Of a stretch of 38,734 nucleotides of DNA, positions 15,348 to 23,836 are shown in pieces. Within the stretch, counting starts at the first letter, position 1. Every line of letters begins with the position of its first letter. A model generated the notes under the pieces. It saw only the letters and a program-made list of their open reading frames with translations, was not told the DNA's origin and did no database searches. Made by a program: the position numbers and the translations under genes. The stretch is from assembly GCA_017464425.1 (NCBI GenBank), contig JAFUDX010000024.1, positions 1 through 38,734 of the forward strand, read 5' to 3'. Source of the stretch: Treponema sp. (GTDB taxonomy: Bacteria; Spirochaetota; Spirochaetia; Treponematales; Treponemataceae).

Positions 15348-16328
15348 TCAATTCGTAATCTGCTGTATGTCCTGCAAGAATAAGTCAAAATCGCTTTTCA
15401 GATTTGCAAGCTCTTTCTGCCGAAATAAGTCATATTCTTTTTCAGCCTTTTTCATTGCCTGCTCATGACTGATTTTTCCTTTACCTTCGAGGATTTCCCG
15501 CTGATGAGCTACAATCTGATTATCCAACGCAGTTATCCAGTCCTGCATTTTCATCGGCTTTTCTTCCAATGCCTGAAATTCCGCAAAGTCCAAGAACTCA
15601 GACACAAGCAGATTAAGCCGTTGTAATTCAATTTCTGAAAGATAATTCTTTGCAATCTTTACATCGTCCTTTGTAACATAATCGCCTTTAAAATTCGTCA
15701 TGCCGACAAACGGTTTTTCGCTGTCTACTCGCTCATAAATCAGTTCCGCGGCAGTGTGCTCGTGTACCGCATAATGAAGTTTATTCTGCACAGTCGCAAA
15801 AAAGTTCAGCGTTGTTTTTGAGCGCGGGTCGTAGTCTGTCGCCGTTGCGTAAATATCCGTTACCTGCTGATAAAAATTGCGCTCACTTGAACGGATGTCG
15901 CGGATTCGCTGCAAAAGTTCTTTAAAATAACGATTTCTGCCCTGTTTAAGCCGCTCATCGTCCATAGTAAAGCCTTTCTGGATATACTCGTGAAGCCTCT
16001 GAGTAGCCCATCGCCTGAACCGCACCGCAACATCAGACTGAACGCGATAGCCAATGGCAATGATTATATCAAGGTTGTAATGAGCCACATTCCTTTTTAC
16101 ATTTCGATTTCCTTCTTTTTGAACTAACAAGAAATCCTTGTGAGTTGCCTCTTTCGGAAGTTCATTATCTTTGTAAATATTATCAATATGAAGACTGATG
16201 TTTTGCTGTGTCGTATTATATATTTCTGCAAGCTGATTTTGTGTTACCCACACATCTTCATCAGCAAAGCGCACAGAAACATTTGTTTTTCCGTTTTCGT
16301 CGGTGTATAGGATTATTTCGTTTTCCAT
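15348..16328 (-). CDS. RhuM-family protein (copy 1)
   Basis: 326 residues. The RhuM fold shows as an N-terminal winged-helix part (VWVTQNQLAEIYNTTQQNISLHI), the conserved YNLDIIIAIGYRVQSDVAVRFRRWAT, then DIRSSERNFYQQVTDIYATATDY and HEHTAAELIYERVDSEKP. It lies 11 bases downstream of the large restriction gene, and a second RhuM gene lies directly upstream of that gene. RhuM proteins are frequent companions of restriction systems. The biochemical role is not known; the HTH suggests DNA contact. Confidence 0.85.
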   Translation of the reverse strand: MENEIILYTDENGKTNVSVRFADEDVWVTQNQLAEIYNTTQQNISLHIDNIYKDNELPKEATHKDFLLVQKEGNRNVKRNVAHYNLDIIIAIGYRVQSDVAVRFRRWATQRLHEYIQKGFTMDDERLKQGRNRYFKELLQRIRDIRSSERNFYQQVTDIYATATDYDPRSKTTLNFFATVQNKLHYAVHEHTAAELIYERVDSEKPFVGMTNFKGDYVTKDDVKIAKNYLSEIELQRLNLLVSEFLDFAEFQALEEKPMKMQDWITALDNQIVAHQREILEGKGKISHEQAMKKAEKEYDLFRQKELANLKSDFDLFLQDIQQITN

Positions 16329-16339
16329 CTTTACCCCCT

Positions 16340-19300
16340 CTACATCTCCTTTACATTCTTCTCAATAAACTCCACTTCCTCTGGCGAAAGCCCGTACTTT
16401 GCGTAGAGTTGCGCGTCTATCTCTGGAATGTTTTTGCTCCAGTCGATGTCGCTTTGGGGCGTGAAGTCTTGGAGCGGAATATTTACCCATACTTCTTTCG
16501 TTCCATTTTGCGTGGTTTTGAGCGTGCCGAGCATGGCTCGGGCGAACTTGGTCTTGATGTATTTCATGCAGGCTTCGGCTTCTTCTTTTGTGGCAAATTT
16601 ACCGATGCTCAAAAATGTTTCCGTATGCCCGATTACGGGCTGCCCGATTACGGGCTGCCCGATTACGGGCGTCGATAGGACTTCGCCTATCGCACCCGAA
16701 CCATTTGCTGTAGGAACAAAAACTTTATAAAAATCAAAATTATCTGGTAATTTTAAATAGTCCTTTCGCACCCACTTGTATATTCTGTCTGATTTTTGTC
16801 TACCATACATTCTGACATATTCTTTTCCATCTTTGGGTGGTTCAGCAGTAAATAATTCTGGAAATAAATCAAAGACATTTGAACTCATGTCATACAAATG
16901 CCCTTTGCTAGGACGAGTTTTTGCCCATGGATTTTCACCATAAAGTTTATCGGTAAAACGGTACAAAGTTCTTGGATAAACTAAATCAGCAAAGGTTTTG
17001 AATTCGGTAGCTTTCACTTTTTGTAAAACACTGCGCAATTCTTTATATGCAACAAATGTACCTATTTTTTCAAAAGATTTGTCATTATCATAATAAGTGA
17101 CTGCAACTCCACCTTTTATATCTACCGTTGGAAAAACATCAGAGCTATCTGCCCAATACTGAACAACTTTAAAATGTTCATCATTAAGCATTTTCTCATT
17201 CCATTCCTTTGGCGTATTACCACCATTAAATAAAAATCTTGCAGGATGTATCAGAGTTGATTTTTTTGCCAGTTTTCTTGCAGACTCAATAAACAAATAA
17301 TAAATCGCCTCTGCACCTCTGCCATCCGAATTGGTAACTTCCTGATACGGCGGGTTGCCTACTATCGCATCGAATTTCATATCTCCAGTTCCGTCCTTTT
17401 TCCAGTAGTTTGCCTTGCTCACCTTGCCGATGAAGTTTTCCGGCTTGTTTTTGAGCTGGTTCACAAGGTCTTCAAAATAGTGCGCGTTCACTTTTGCCCC
17501 GCTGAATCCTGCGAGCGTGCGCTGCGCGATTTTCTTTGCCATCGGCGTTTTGCAGATTAAAAAGATGTTTTCCGCAAGGACGCGCCGCCACAGGTCTTTC
17601 TCCATCTCGCGCGTCGGCTTAGGGCCAAGCTCCAGTTTTGCGCGGGCACGGTACACGCTGTAGGCGGCGTACAGGGCATACAGACCGCTCTTTGAGTTGA
17701 TTTCAAGGATATGCGTGTTCTTCTTATACACTTCATCTGTAATCTCATTTTGTTTAATCAGTGTTGGTTCTGTAACAGCTTCCTTAAAATCTTTGTCATA
17801 AAAACACCAGCCGCCAATGCTTTGGCTCAGATGTATGTTTACAACCCGCCACGGGGTAAGGACTGTTTCTTTATCTGGATTTCTGAATGTGCTGAATATC
17901 ATGCTTATTCTTTCAATCCGCTCTTCAATGCTCAGATTGTCAGCAGCCTTTGTCATCTCTCTTATTCGGACACCGCTTTCACGGAAAATGTCGGGGTCAT
18001 AGTATTTCTTGAATGAATTGAATTTTTCTTTTGTTACGCCCTGCGGCATAAATTCATTCCAAGAAAGGTCATCAACTACATCTGTAAAATTATCTATGGT
18101 AATTGGCACTTCCGTTCCGTCCAGATTCTCATTCAAATCTGCGCCATAAATTAAAAGCGGCATTCTAATGGAGATTCCTCTAAGAATGCTTACCGCGGCA
18201 TCTCTGTTTTTCTTTGCTTCAAGAAGTTTCTGTCTAAGAGCCTCTTCTTCTGGAGAAAGTTCCCGTTTTTCTTTTTGCGATTTTGTCCGTTCAATTTTTT
18301 CAAGCTCTTCTTTTGTAAAGCCAAGGCTGTTTATATCAATATCTCCAGACTTGGGCATTGCTTTTGTAGAACCAATGATTTTCTTTAATTCTTCAAATTC
18401 TTTTAGCTCAATCGCATTTAGCTTCATTAAATCATTGTTGTACAAATAGCCGTCTTCAAAACCGTTTCTAACGACTCGTTCAATATATGCTTTTTTTAGC
18501 GCTCCAAGCAGTTTTTCTGTATCGAACGATTTCATTTTACTGCCTTCAAAACCGATTATTGGACAGAAGTTTAAGAATTCCCCCAGAATCATTCTGTCGT
18601 CGTCTGAAGTTTGTCCTGCTTTTGCGCTTATTTTTGCAGTCTCAGCAACTACCTTTAGCGTGCGGTCTGGCGCAAAATCAAATACAAAGCATTCTTCCTT
18701 TTGCTTTCCTGCAATAATAGCCGGAGTCTGAACACGGAAGATTGTCTGCATGTATGTGCTTGCAGCAGTATTGAAATTTCCAGAAAGCATAAAACAAGCA
18801 GTCCATGGCTTTACGCTTACGCCAGTGGTAAGCCTTCCGCAACTAAGCGTGATAGAATAACTTTCTTCTGGATGCGAGCCTATTGCTTTTTCTACCAGCT
18901 TTAAAGCGTCAGAAGAATCAACTTCCTCATCTCCATCTCCTGCAACATTCGCGATATTAAACTGACTGAAAACCGGATGCTCCTGTAATAATTTGCTTAA
19001 TGCTTTTGCGGCTTTTACGCCTGGAATCATCCAAAGCGAGTGGCGGAAGTTTTCTCTATATTCTTGTTTTGAATAGGGATAATTTGAATCTGCATCTTCC
19101 TTGCACATTAAATCAAGAAATTGCCTTACATTGTTTTCATTGGCAAATTTTCCATCTTCATCAACTCTAAAAAACTCGCTGAATTTAAAGAAGCCGTCAA
19201 CTTCTGAATATTCCGGATATAATGTACCCAAGTCATAGGTGTACATATTCAGGCGAGGCAGGCAGGCATAAGGGTTCGGGTCTCCCTGATGTATTTTATC

Positions 19301-20377
19301 CCATTCGGCTTTTGCCTTCTGTTCCATTACATAATCCCATGTATAGATTTCTTCTTCTTTGAAATCGTCCATAAGATTAAAAGGAGTGCCTGACAAATGA
19401 AGTATTCTGGTATTTTCTTTTTTGCAGGCAGAAAGCACCGCTTTACCAAGTTCTGTTTGAGTTCCTTCATGCGCTTCGTCAATTATGATTAAATCCCAGT
19501 TGATATTGAAAATTGCTTCATTCTTTGCAAACTTGCCGCCTACAAGTTCAGAACCTCGCATATCTTGAATTGAAGCAAAATATATGAAGTGATAGTCATT
19601 CATGCCGTTGGCATCAGCTTTCTGTAACATTTCATGGAAATTTTCTTCTTCTGTTGGATCTCCACCGTTCTTTTTTGAAAAATAGTAGAAGTCTGCGCGG
19701 TCATAAAAGATTTTGCTGTAATCTTCAAACCAACCGGCATCAACCACGGGGCGGTGCGTTAAAATGAGGGTTCTGTTGTAATTCATGCGCTTTACGACTT
19801 CCAGAGTAGAAAGCGTTTTTCCGAATCGCATTTTTGCATTCCAAAGCATCTGATGGCTTCCGCCAGATTTTTTGAACTGCTTTATTGTCTTTTCAATAGC
19901 CTCAATCTGTTCTGGTCTGAAAATAACAGGGCTTCTGTCTGTAGATATTTCACTTGCATTAAGAGAGGTTCTTCCTTCCTTTGCAGCTGCAATTGCTTTC
20001 TTTACAGTCTCAAGGTCTGTATAAAACCATTCGTTCGCTTTATGTTCTGTATCAAAGATTTTTCTTTTTATGCCAGAGCGAACAAGAATATCGTGAATAT
20101 CATGGTCTTGGAAAACAATGAGATTTTTGCCTTTCATATATGCAGTAGCTTCTGTATATAAAAGTTCAAAAGCAACTCCGGCGGTTTGTGTCTGGTGGCG
20201 GATTCTCTCTTTTGCGGCAGCATTTAATTCTTTACAATTCGGCTCAAATGCAAAATACGCCATCCCCGCGTTGCAGGAAGCCTCGCCGATTTTGAGAATG
20301 CCCTCATGGGCGGTATCGTTTATGCGGTAGACATAAATCAGTTTTTGCTCAAATGCGTGGTTAAAAATCTGTGCCAT
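16340..20377 (-). CDS. Single-chain restriction enzyme: GIY-YIG-like N-terminus, SF2 helicase and N6-adenine methyltransferase
   Basis: 1345 residues. The N-terminus (KLIYVYRINDTAHEGILKIGEA, 12-33) resembles a GIY-YIG/T5orf172-type nuclease. An SF2 helicase follows: AKMRFGKT (181-188, Walker A-like), LIIIDEAHEG (296-305), SGTP (329-332) and LSCGRLTTGVS with QTIFRVQ (511-550). Then comes an Eco57I-like methyltransferase with a motif I-like ILEINSKSGLYA (890-901) and NPPY (1008-1011), and a target-recognition region with PVIGQ repeats. It is probably a motor-driven restriction enzyme that modifies and cuts with one chain, with the product of 21409-22389 as partner. The stretch coding for about 1014-1229 is visibly more AT-rich than its surroundings. 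Recognition sequence unknown. Confidence 0.8.
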   Translation of the reverse strand: MAQIFNHAFEQKLIYVYRINDTAHEGILKIGEASCNAGMAYFAFEPNCKELNAAAKERIRHQTQTAGVAFELLYTEATAYMKGKNLIVFQDHDIHDILVRSGIKRKIFDTEHKANEWFYTDLETVKKAIAAAKEGRTSLNASEISTDRSPVIFRPEQIEAIEKTIKQFKKSGGSHQMLWNAKMRFGKTLSTLEVVKRMNYNRTLILTHRPVVDAGWFEDYSKIFYDRADFYYFSKKNGGDPTEEENFHEMLQKADANGMNDYHFIYFASIQDMRGSELVGGKFAKNEAIFNINWDLIIIDEAHEGTQTELGKAVLSACKKENTRILHLSGTPFNLMDDFKEEEIYTWDYVMEQKAKAEWDKIHQGDPNPYACLPRLNMYTYDLGTLYPEYSEVDGFFKFSEFFRVDEDGKFANENNVRQFLDLMCKEDADSNYPYSKQEYRENFRHSLWMIPGVKAAKALSKLLQEHPVFSQFNIANVAGDGDEEVDSSDALKLVEKAIGSHPEESYSITLSCGRLTTGVSVKPWTACFMLSGNFNTAASTYMQTIFRVQTPAIIAGKQKEECFVFDFAPDRTLKVVAETAKISAKAGQTSDDDRMILGEFLNFCPIIGFEGSKMKSFDTEKLLGALKKAYIERVVRNGFEDGYLYNNDLMKLNAIELKEFEELKKIIGSTKAMPKSGDIDINSLGFTKEELEKIERTKSQKEKRELSPEEEALRQKLLEAKKNRDAAVSILRGISIRMPLLIYGADLNENLDGTEVPITIDNFTDVVDDLSWNEFMPQGVTKEKFNSFKKYYDPDIFRESGVRIREMTKAADNLSIEERIERISMIFSTFRNPDKETVLTPWRVVNIHLSQSIGGWCFYDKDFKEAVTEPTLIKQNEITDEVYKKNTHILEINSKSGLYALYAAYSVYRARAKLELGPKPTREMEKDLWRRVLAENIFLICKTPMAKKIAQRTLAGFSGAKVNAHYFEDLVNQLKNKPENFIGKVSKANYWKKDGTGDMKFDAIVGNPPYQEVTNSDGRGAEAIYYLFIESARKLAKKSTLIHPARFLFNGGNTPKEWNEKMLNDEHFKVVQYWADSSDVFPTVDIKGGVAVTYYDNDKSFEKIGTFVAYKELRSVLQKVKATEFKTFADLVYPRTLYRFTDKLYGENPWAKTRPSKGHLYDMSSNVFDLFPELFTAEPPKDGKEYVRMYGRQKSDRIYKWVRKDYLKLPDNFDFYKVFVPTANGSGAIGEVLSTPVIGQPVIGQPVIGHTETFLSIGKFATKEEAEACMKYIKTKFARAMLGTLKTTQNGTKEVWVNIPLQDFTPQSDIDWSKNIPEIDAQLYAKYGLSPEEVEFIEKNVKEM
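16628..16672. repeat. Three tandem 15-base units in the target-recognition region
   Basis: The unit CCCGATTACGGGCTG occurs 2.9 times (16628-16642, 16643-16657, 16658-16672). Each unit contains GCCCG-ATTA-CGGGC, a small palindrome. It adds PVIGQ-type pentapeptides in frame, so copy number can change without breaking the protein. Confidence 0.92.
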
Positions 20378-21412
20378 TTACTTTTGACCTCCAATCTTAT
20401 CCAGCTCACCTATGCTTTCAAGAAAATGCTTTTCTACCAGCGAAAGCCGTTCCGCTTCTTTTGCCTTGTATTTTTTGTATTCATCGTGGGCTTTGTCCAA
20501 TGCGTCTTTATGGCTGATTTTCCCTGCAGTAGACAGGATTTCCCTGCGCGTCATTTTCAAGTAGTCGTCTATAGTTTCAAGCCAGTCCTTCATATACATT
20601 GGCTCGTGGTCGAGCGCCCTGACTTCGGCAATGTCGAGGTATGCAGTGACGATTTTATTGAGCGCATCCAATTCCGTATCAGAAAGATAGTTTTTTGCAA
20701 TCTCCACATCTGATTTTTTGATTTCTTTTCCAGCCCAAGAAGTCAGCCCCATATTCTGCTTTTCGCTGTCTGCCCGCTGATAAATTATTTCCGCAGCTGT
20801 ATGCTTATGAGCCGCCCATTGTGCAACGCTACGCACCTGCTTGCGTTGCATATTTTGCACTTGCTTAAAGAATGCAATAGAACTTTCCGCGCTCGGATTG
20901 TAATCAATGCTTGTTGCGTAAATATCAAGCACTTTTCGCCAAAATACTTTTTCGCTTGAACGAATATCGCGGATTCGTGCCAAAAGTTCATCAAAATAAT
21001 TTCCACCGCCAAGTTCTTTTAGCCGCCTGTCATCAAGGGCGAAACCTTTCTGCATGTATTCTTTAAGAATCTGCATCGCCCAAATTCTGAACTGTGTTCC
21101 CCTAAGCGACTTTACGCGATAGCCAACGGAAATAATGACATCGAGATTATAGTATTCTATGAGGCGTTCTACTTCGCGGCTACCTTCATTTTGAACTGTT
21201 GCAAATTTTGCAACAGTTCGATTTTCATCAAGTTCGCCTTCTTCAAAAATATTTTTTATATGCCTTGAAATTGTTGACTTATCACGCTGAAACAATTCTG
21301 CCATCTGGTCAAGGGAAAGCCAGACGGTATCATTGTCAAAAGTCGCTTGAATCTGTGTAATTCCGTCTTCTGTCGTGTACATTATCAAGCTGGTTTTATT
21401 TTCTGCCATCAT
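20378..21412 (-). CDS. RhuM-family protein (copy 2) with small in-frame insertion
   Basis: 344 residues from the ATG at 21412. It has the same order as copy 1: VWLSLDQMAELFQRDKSTISRHI, YNLDVIISVGYRVKSLRGTQFRIWA, DIRSSEKVFWRKVLDIYA, HKHTAAEIIYQRADSEKQ. Where copy 1 reads VQNKLHYAVHEHTAAE, this one reads VQN-MQRKQVRSVAQ-WAAHKHTAAE, an insert of about ten residues encoded by a palindromic stretch (20823-20851). The start overlaps the preceding gene stop as ATGA, with GGGGGAAA as Shine-Dalgarno; a start at 21475 would lie inside that gene. It sits 1 base from the helicase-methyltransferase gene, so it belongs to that operon. Confidence 0.85.
   Translation of the reverse strand: MMAENKTSLIMYTTEDGITQIQATFDNDTVWLSLDQMAELFQRDKSTISRHIKNIFEEGELDENRTVAKFATVQNEGSREVERLIEYYNLDVIISVGYRVKSLRGTQFRIWAMQILKEYMQKGFALDDRRLKELGGGNYFDELLARIRDIRSSEKVFWRKVLDIYATSIDYNPSAESSIAFFKQVQNMQRKQVRSVAQWAAHKHTAAEIIYQRADSEKQNMGLTSWAGKEIKKSDVEIAKNYLSDTELDALNKIVTAYLDIAEVRALDHEPMYMKDWLETIDDYLKMTRREILSTAGKISHKDALDKAHDEYKKYKAKEAERLSLVEKHFLESIGELDKIGGQK
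20823..20851. repeat. Palindromic insertion in RhuM copy 2
   Basis: TGCAACGC (20823-20830) and GCGTTGCA (20844-20851) are perfect inverted arms around a 13-base loop. The encoded residues are those absent from RhuM copy 1, so the palindrome appears to have entered the reading frame. Confidence 0.75.
21193..21219. repeat. Perfect 13-1-13 palindrome in RhuM copy 2
   Basis: GAACTGTTGCAAA (21193-21205), one central base, then TTTGCAACAGTTC (21207-21219). It encodes RTVAKFATVQ in the N-terminal winged-helix part, a region conserved in RhuM proteins, so here it is not an obvious insertion. Confidence 0.93.
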
Positions 21413-22389
21413 TTTCCCCCAACCATATCCACAAAGCGAATGTTTTTGTGCGTTTCCCAGTCTTTTATAATACAATAGATGCCATTGTGTTTCTTGTAAT
21501 CACCTTTTTTGCAGCCTTCACATTCTTTTGAAACTACAAGCGTCTCAAAAAGCGTTTCTTCCGTTTTCGTTTCGGTGCAGCACGAAGCAGGCACGACGAA
21601 CTTCAATCCGTCCATCTGCCAAAGATTCCACGCGATTATCTTTGCAAAGCCGATTAAGTCCTGTGTTCCAAGTTTTTCTGCGAACTTCGCTTCGTAATGC
21701 TCGGCAATCGTAAAAAGCACATTCTCGCGGGCTATCAGAAGATTGTCGCCCTGCCATTCAAAGCCGTAGATGTTCTGTGCGGCAACAGTCGCCCATTTGA
21801 GCCAGTCCTCGCGCGTTTCGGTATTCTCTCCGACCACGCGCAATTTTCTGTCAAGCAAGCCGATTCTGTCCGGCACTTCGATGTATTCGCCCGTGACGGC
21901 ATCGTATCGGCTCGTAAGGTAGGGTGCTTCCCCGCAGGTGATTTCAATCCTCGAAGAAGAAACATAATCCTGCCAGGTTTTGCCGTTTTCTTCGGGAAAG
22001 TTGATTTTCCAGCCCGTCGTTTCCCACGATTTTTCTTTTTCCCTGTTGAACACATCTTTGCACCCGAACCAGGTTTCATCGGCAAGGTTGTTCTGCATGT
22101 TGCAAACCCAGCTTGGCGTAAAGACTTCCGCTTTTTGCCGAACGCGTTGTTGTTGCTCTTGTTTTGATTTTTGTGTGCGCGGTTTTATAATGCTTCCATT
22201 CCGCGATGTAATGAGGTCAACAGTGATAGGTTTGTCGGCAACATACGCAGAGCCGTGCCTTGCATAATTATCAGTCGCCCAGATGATGTTTTTCCCCGTC
22301 GTCTTGTCCTGCAAGAGAATTTCCAAAAGCGAGCGGTCAATCTTGAGAAGGTCGTTTTCTTTTATGTCTGCTGTATTCTGGGGATTCAT
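21409..22389 (-). CDS. Restriction-modification partner subunit (methylase-associated)
   Basis: 326 residues beginning MNPQNTADIKENDLLKIDRS. The block QKAEVFTPSWVCNMQNNL is typical of N6-adenine methyltransferase-type subunits, and EITCGEAPYLTSRYD and NIYGFEWQGDNLLIAREN follow. I see no NPPY and no clear AdoMet motif I, so it probably does not methylate alone. It is the first gene of the operon with RhuM copy 2 and the helicase-methyltransferase, overlapping the former by 4 bases. It is likely a specificity or methylation subunit of that enzyme. Three Cys residues close to the C-terminus (CEGCKKGDYKKHNGIYC) could bind a metal. Confidence 0.7.
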   Translation of the reverse strand: MNPQNTADIKENDLLKIDRSLLEILLQDKTTGKNIIWATDNYARHGSAYVADKPITVDLITSRNGSIIKPRTQKSKQEQQQRVRQKAEVFTPSWVCNMQNNLADETWFGCKDVFNREKEKSWETTGWKINFPEENGKTWQDYVSSSRIEITCGEAPYLTSRYDAVTGEYIEVPDRIGLLDRKLRVVGENTETREDWLKWATVAAQNIYGFEWQGDNLLIARENVLFTIAEHYEAKFAEKLGTQDLIGFAKIIAWNLWQMDGLKFVVPASCCTETKTEETLFETLVVSKECEGCKKGDYKKHNGIYCIIKDWETHKNIRFVDMVGGK

Positions 22390-22425
22390 TATTTTTATTC
22401 TACCACATTTCTACACTTTGTTCAG

Positions 22426-23607
22426 TCAATTTTTCCCCTTTCCTCCCTCACGCTTAATCTCGTTCCGCAGCCAGTCGGTCAGTTGCTTTTCGTCGGGCAG
22501 GGCGAGTTTGTATTTCTGAATGAAAAGATTTTCGTCAATTCCGTCCGTCGCGTACTTTACCAGTTCCTTGCCCGCTTCGGTGCACATGAGGATTCCCACG
22601 GGCGGATTGTCGTCTTTCTGCATGATGTTGTGGCGGTAGTACGAAAGATACAGGTTCATCTGCGCGATGTCGTCGTATTTTATTTTTGCGGCTTTCAGGT
22701 CAATCAGCACATGGCACTTTAAAATGCGGTGATAAAAGACCAAATCGCAGAAGAAATAGTCATCGTCCACAAGGATTCGCTTCTGGCGCGTCTCAAAACA
22801 AAATCCGTTCCCCAGCTCAAGGATAAATTCTTCAAGGTGATTGATAAGGGCTTCTTCCAAATCTGACTCATCGATGATGTCCTTGTCTTTCAGCCCCAAG
22901 AACTCATAGATGTACGGCGTTTTCACCAGTTCCGCCAAGTCCATTTTTTCAGAAGCGTTCTGCACATACGCGCTCATTTTCTGCGGATTTTTGCTGATTG
23001 CGCTCCGCTCAAAATAGTTCGTGTGAATCTGCCGTTTAAGTTCGCGCACCGTCCAAATGCCTTTGATGGTTTCAAGTTCGTAGAACACGCGGGCAAATGG
23101 ATTTTCAAGCCCCATAATCAGCGTGAAATGCGTGAATGAAAGATGCGTGAACAATTTTTCAGGCGGAATTTGAAGTTCTGGGTCAGGCAATTGTGCAGAC
23201 GGTGTTTGCACAATTGATGGCTGAATTTGGCAATCAGTGATTGCCAAATTGCTCTTGCCAATCAAAAGATTCTGATTGATATTCTCAACGAGCCGTTCTT
23301 CCGCGTGAAATTCATGCAACACATAGTCATAAATCGGTTTTTCAAGAACGGCAAATTCTAGATAAAACTGCCGATAAAGCCGCAAATTTCGATACGAAAG
23401 CGATTTTTTTTTCAGTCGTTCCGCAAGTGTTTGAAGCGTTTTCTCCCCATACGCGGCACGGTCGCTTCCTTTCTGCTCGTAGTTCACGATGTAGAAGCCG
23501 ATGAGCCAATTTCGGGCGGTGATGTTCCGATTTATGGCTTTTGCGGTGTTCTCCTCAAAAACCTCGTTCAAGCTGCTTACCGATGATTCAAGTTCCGTAA
23601 AATCCAT
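22426..23607 (-). CDS. YhcG/DUF1016-family nuclease (copy D), catalytic Glu replaced by Asp
   Basis: 393 residues from the ATG at 23607; an in-frame extension would run into copA. N-terminal domain (ARNWLIGFYIVNYEQKGSDRA, SYRNLRLYRQFY), linker 105-150, LSFTHFTLIMG, then the nuclease core FFCDLVFYHRILKCHVLIDLK. The usual Glu-X-Lys is Asp-Leu-Lys here, an allowed but less common PD-(D/E)XK variant. It starts 13 bases after the copA stop, with GAGAGGGGGG as Shine-Dalgarno, so it may ride on the copA transcript. The linker is encoded by two perfect palindromes and one short one. Confidence 0.83.
   Translation of the reverse strand: MDFTELESSVSSLNEVFEENTAKAINRNITARNWLIGFYIVNYEQKGSDRAAYGEKTLQTLAERLKKKSLSYRNLRLYRQFYLEFAVLEKPIYDYVLHEFHAEERLVENINQNLLIGKSNLAITDCQIQPSIVQTPSAQLPDPELQIPPEKLFTHLSFTHFTLIMGLENPFARVFYELETIKGIWTVRELKRQIHTNYFERSAISKNPQKMSAYVQNASEKMDLAELVKTPYIYEFLGLKDKDIIDESDLEEALINHLEEFILELGNGFCFETRQKRILVDDDYFFCDLVFYHRILKCHVLIDLKAAKIKYDDIAQMNLYLSYYRHNIMQKDDNPPVGILMCTEAGKELVKYATDGIDENLFIQKYKLALPDEKQLTDWLRNEIKREGGKGKN
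23188..23216. repeat. Palindrome in DUF1016 copy D linker (first)
   Basis: CAATTGTGCA (23188-23197), 9-base loop, TGCACAATTG (23207-23216); 10 of 10 pairs. The core AATTGTGC is shared with the palindrome in copy C. A six-base CAATCA/TGATTG pair (23259-23278) lies nearby. Confidence 0.88.
23224..23250. repeat. Perfect 13-1-13 palindrome in DUF1016 copy D linker (second)
   Basis: AATTTGGCAATCA (23224-23236), one central base, then TGATTGCCAAATT (23238-23250); 13 of 13 pairs. It has the same geometry as the palindromes at 12790 and 21193 but a different sequence. Confidence 0.93.
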
Positions 23608-23620
23608 GTTCGCCCCCCTC

Positions 23621-23836
23621 TCAGCGAATCCCCACAAACTCATACCCTGCCTCTTCCACAGCGGCTTTGACTTTCGCCTCATCGAGCGTCGCCCCTGCTT
23701 TGAGCGTAACGACCGCTTTCTTCTCTTCGTGGCTCGCCGTTGCGCTTTCCACGCCGTCCAATGCCTCAAGTGCTTTTTTCACATGGTTTTCGCAGTGTTC
23801 GCACATCATTCCGTTGATTGAGATTGTTTTTTCCAT
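23621..23836 (-). CDS. copZ: Possible internally initiated CopZ-like copper chaperone
   Basis: Inside the 3' end of copA an ATG at 23836 is preceded by AAGGAG with 6-base spacing and would yield a free 71-residue HMA protein: [20 protein letters not shown] at its start, ending at the copA stop. It has the typical length and CXXC (C12, C15) of CopZ. The preceding linker KKTNKKEQK is what an intergenic region carrying a Shine-Dalgarno would encode if read through. So either the two genes fused or both forms are made. Independent expression is inference. Confidence 0.55.
   Translation of the reverse strand: MEKTISINGMMCEHCENHVKKALEALDGVESATASHEEKKAVVTLKAGATLDEAKVKAAVEEAGYEFVGIR

Noticed and set aside
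16620..16675. Tandem 15-base units as a CRISPR array
   Set aside because: Units are contiguous with no spacers, lie in frame within a coding gene, and there are no cas genes nearby.
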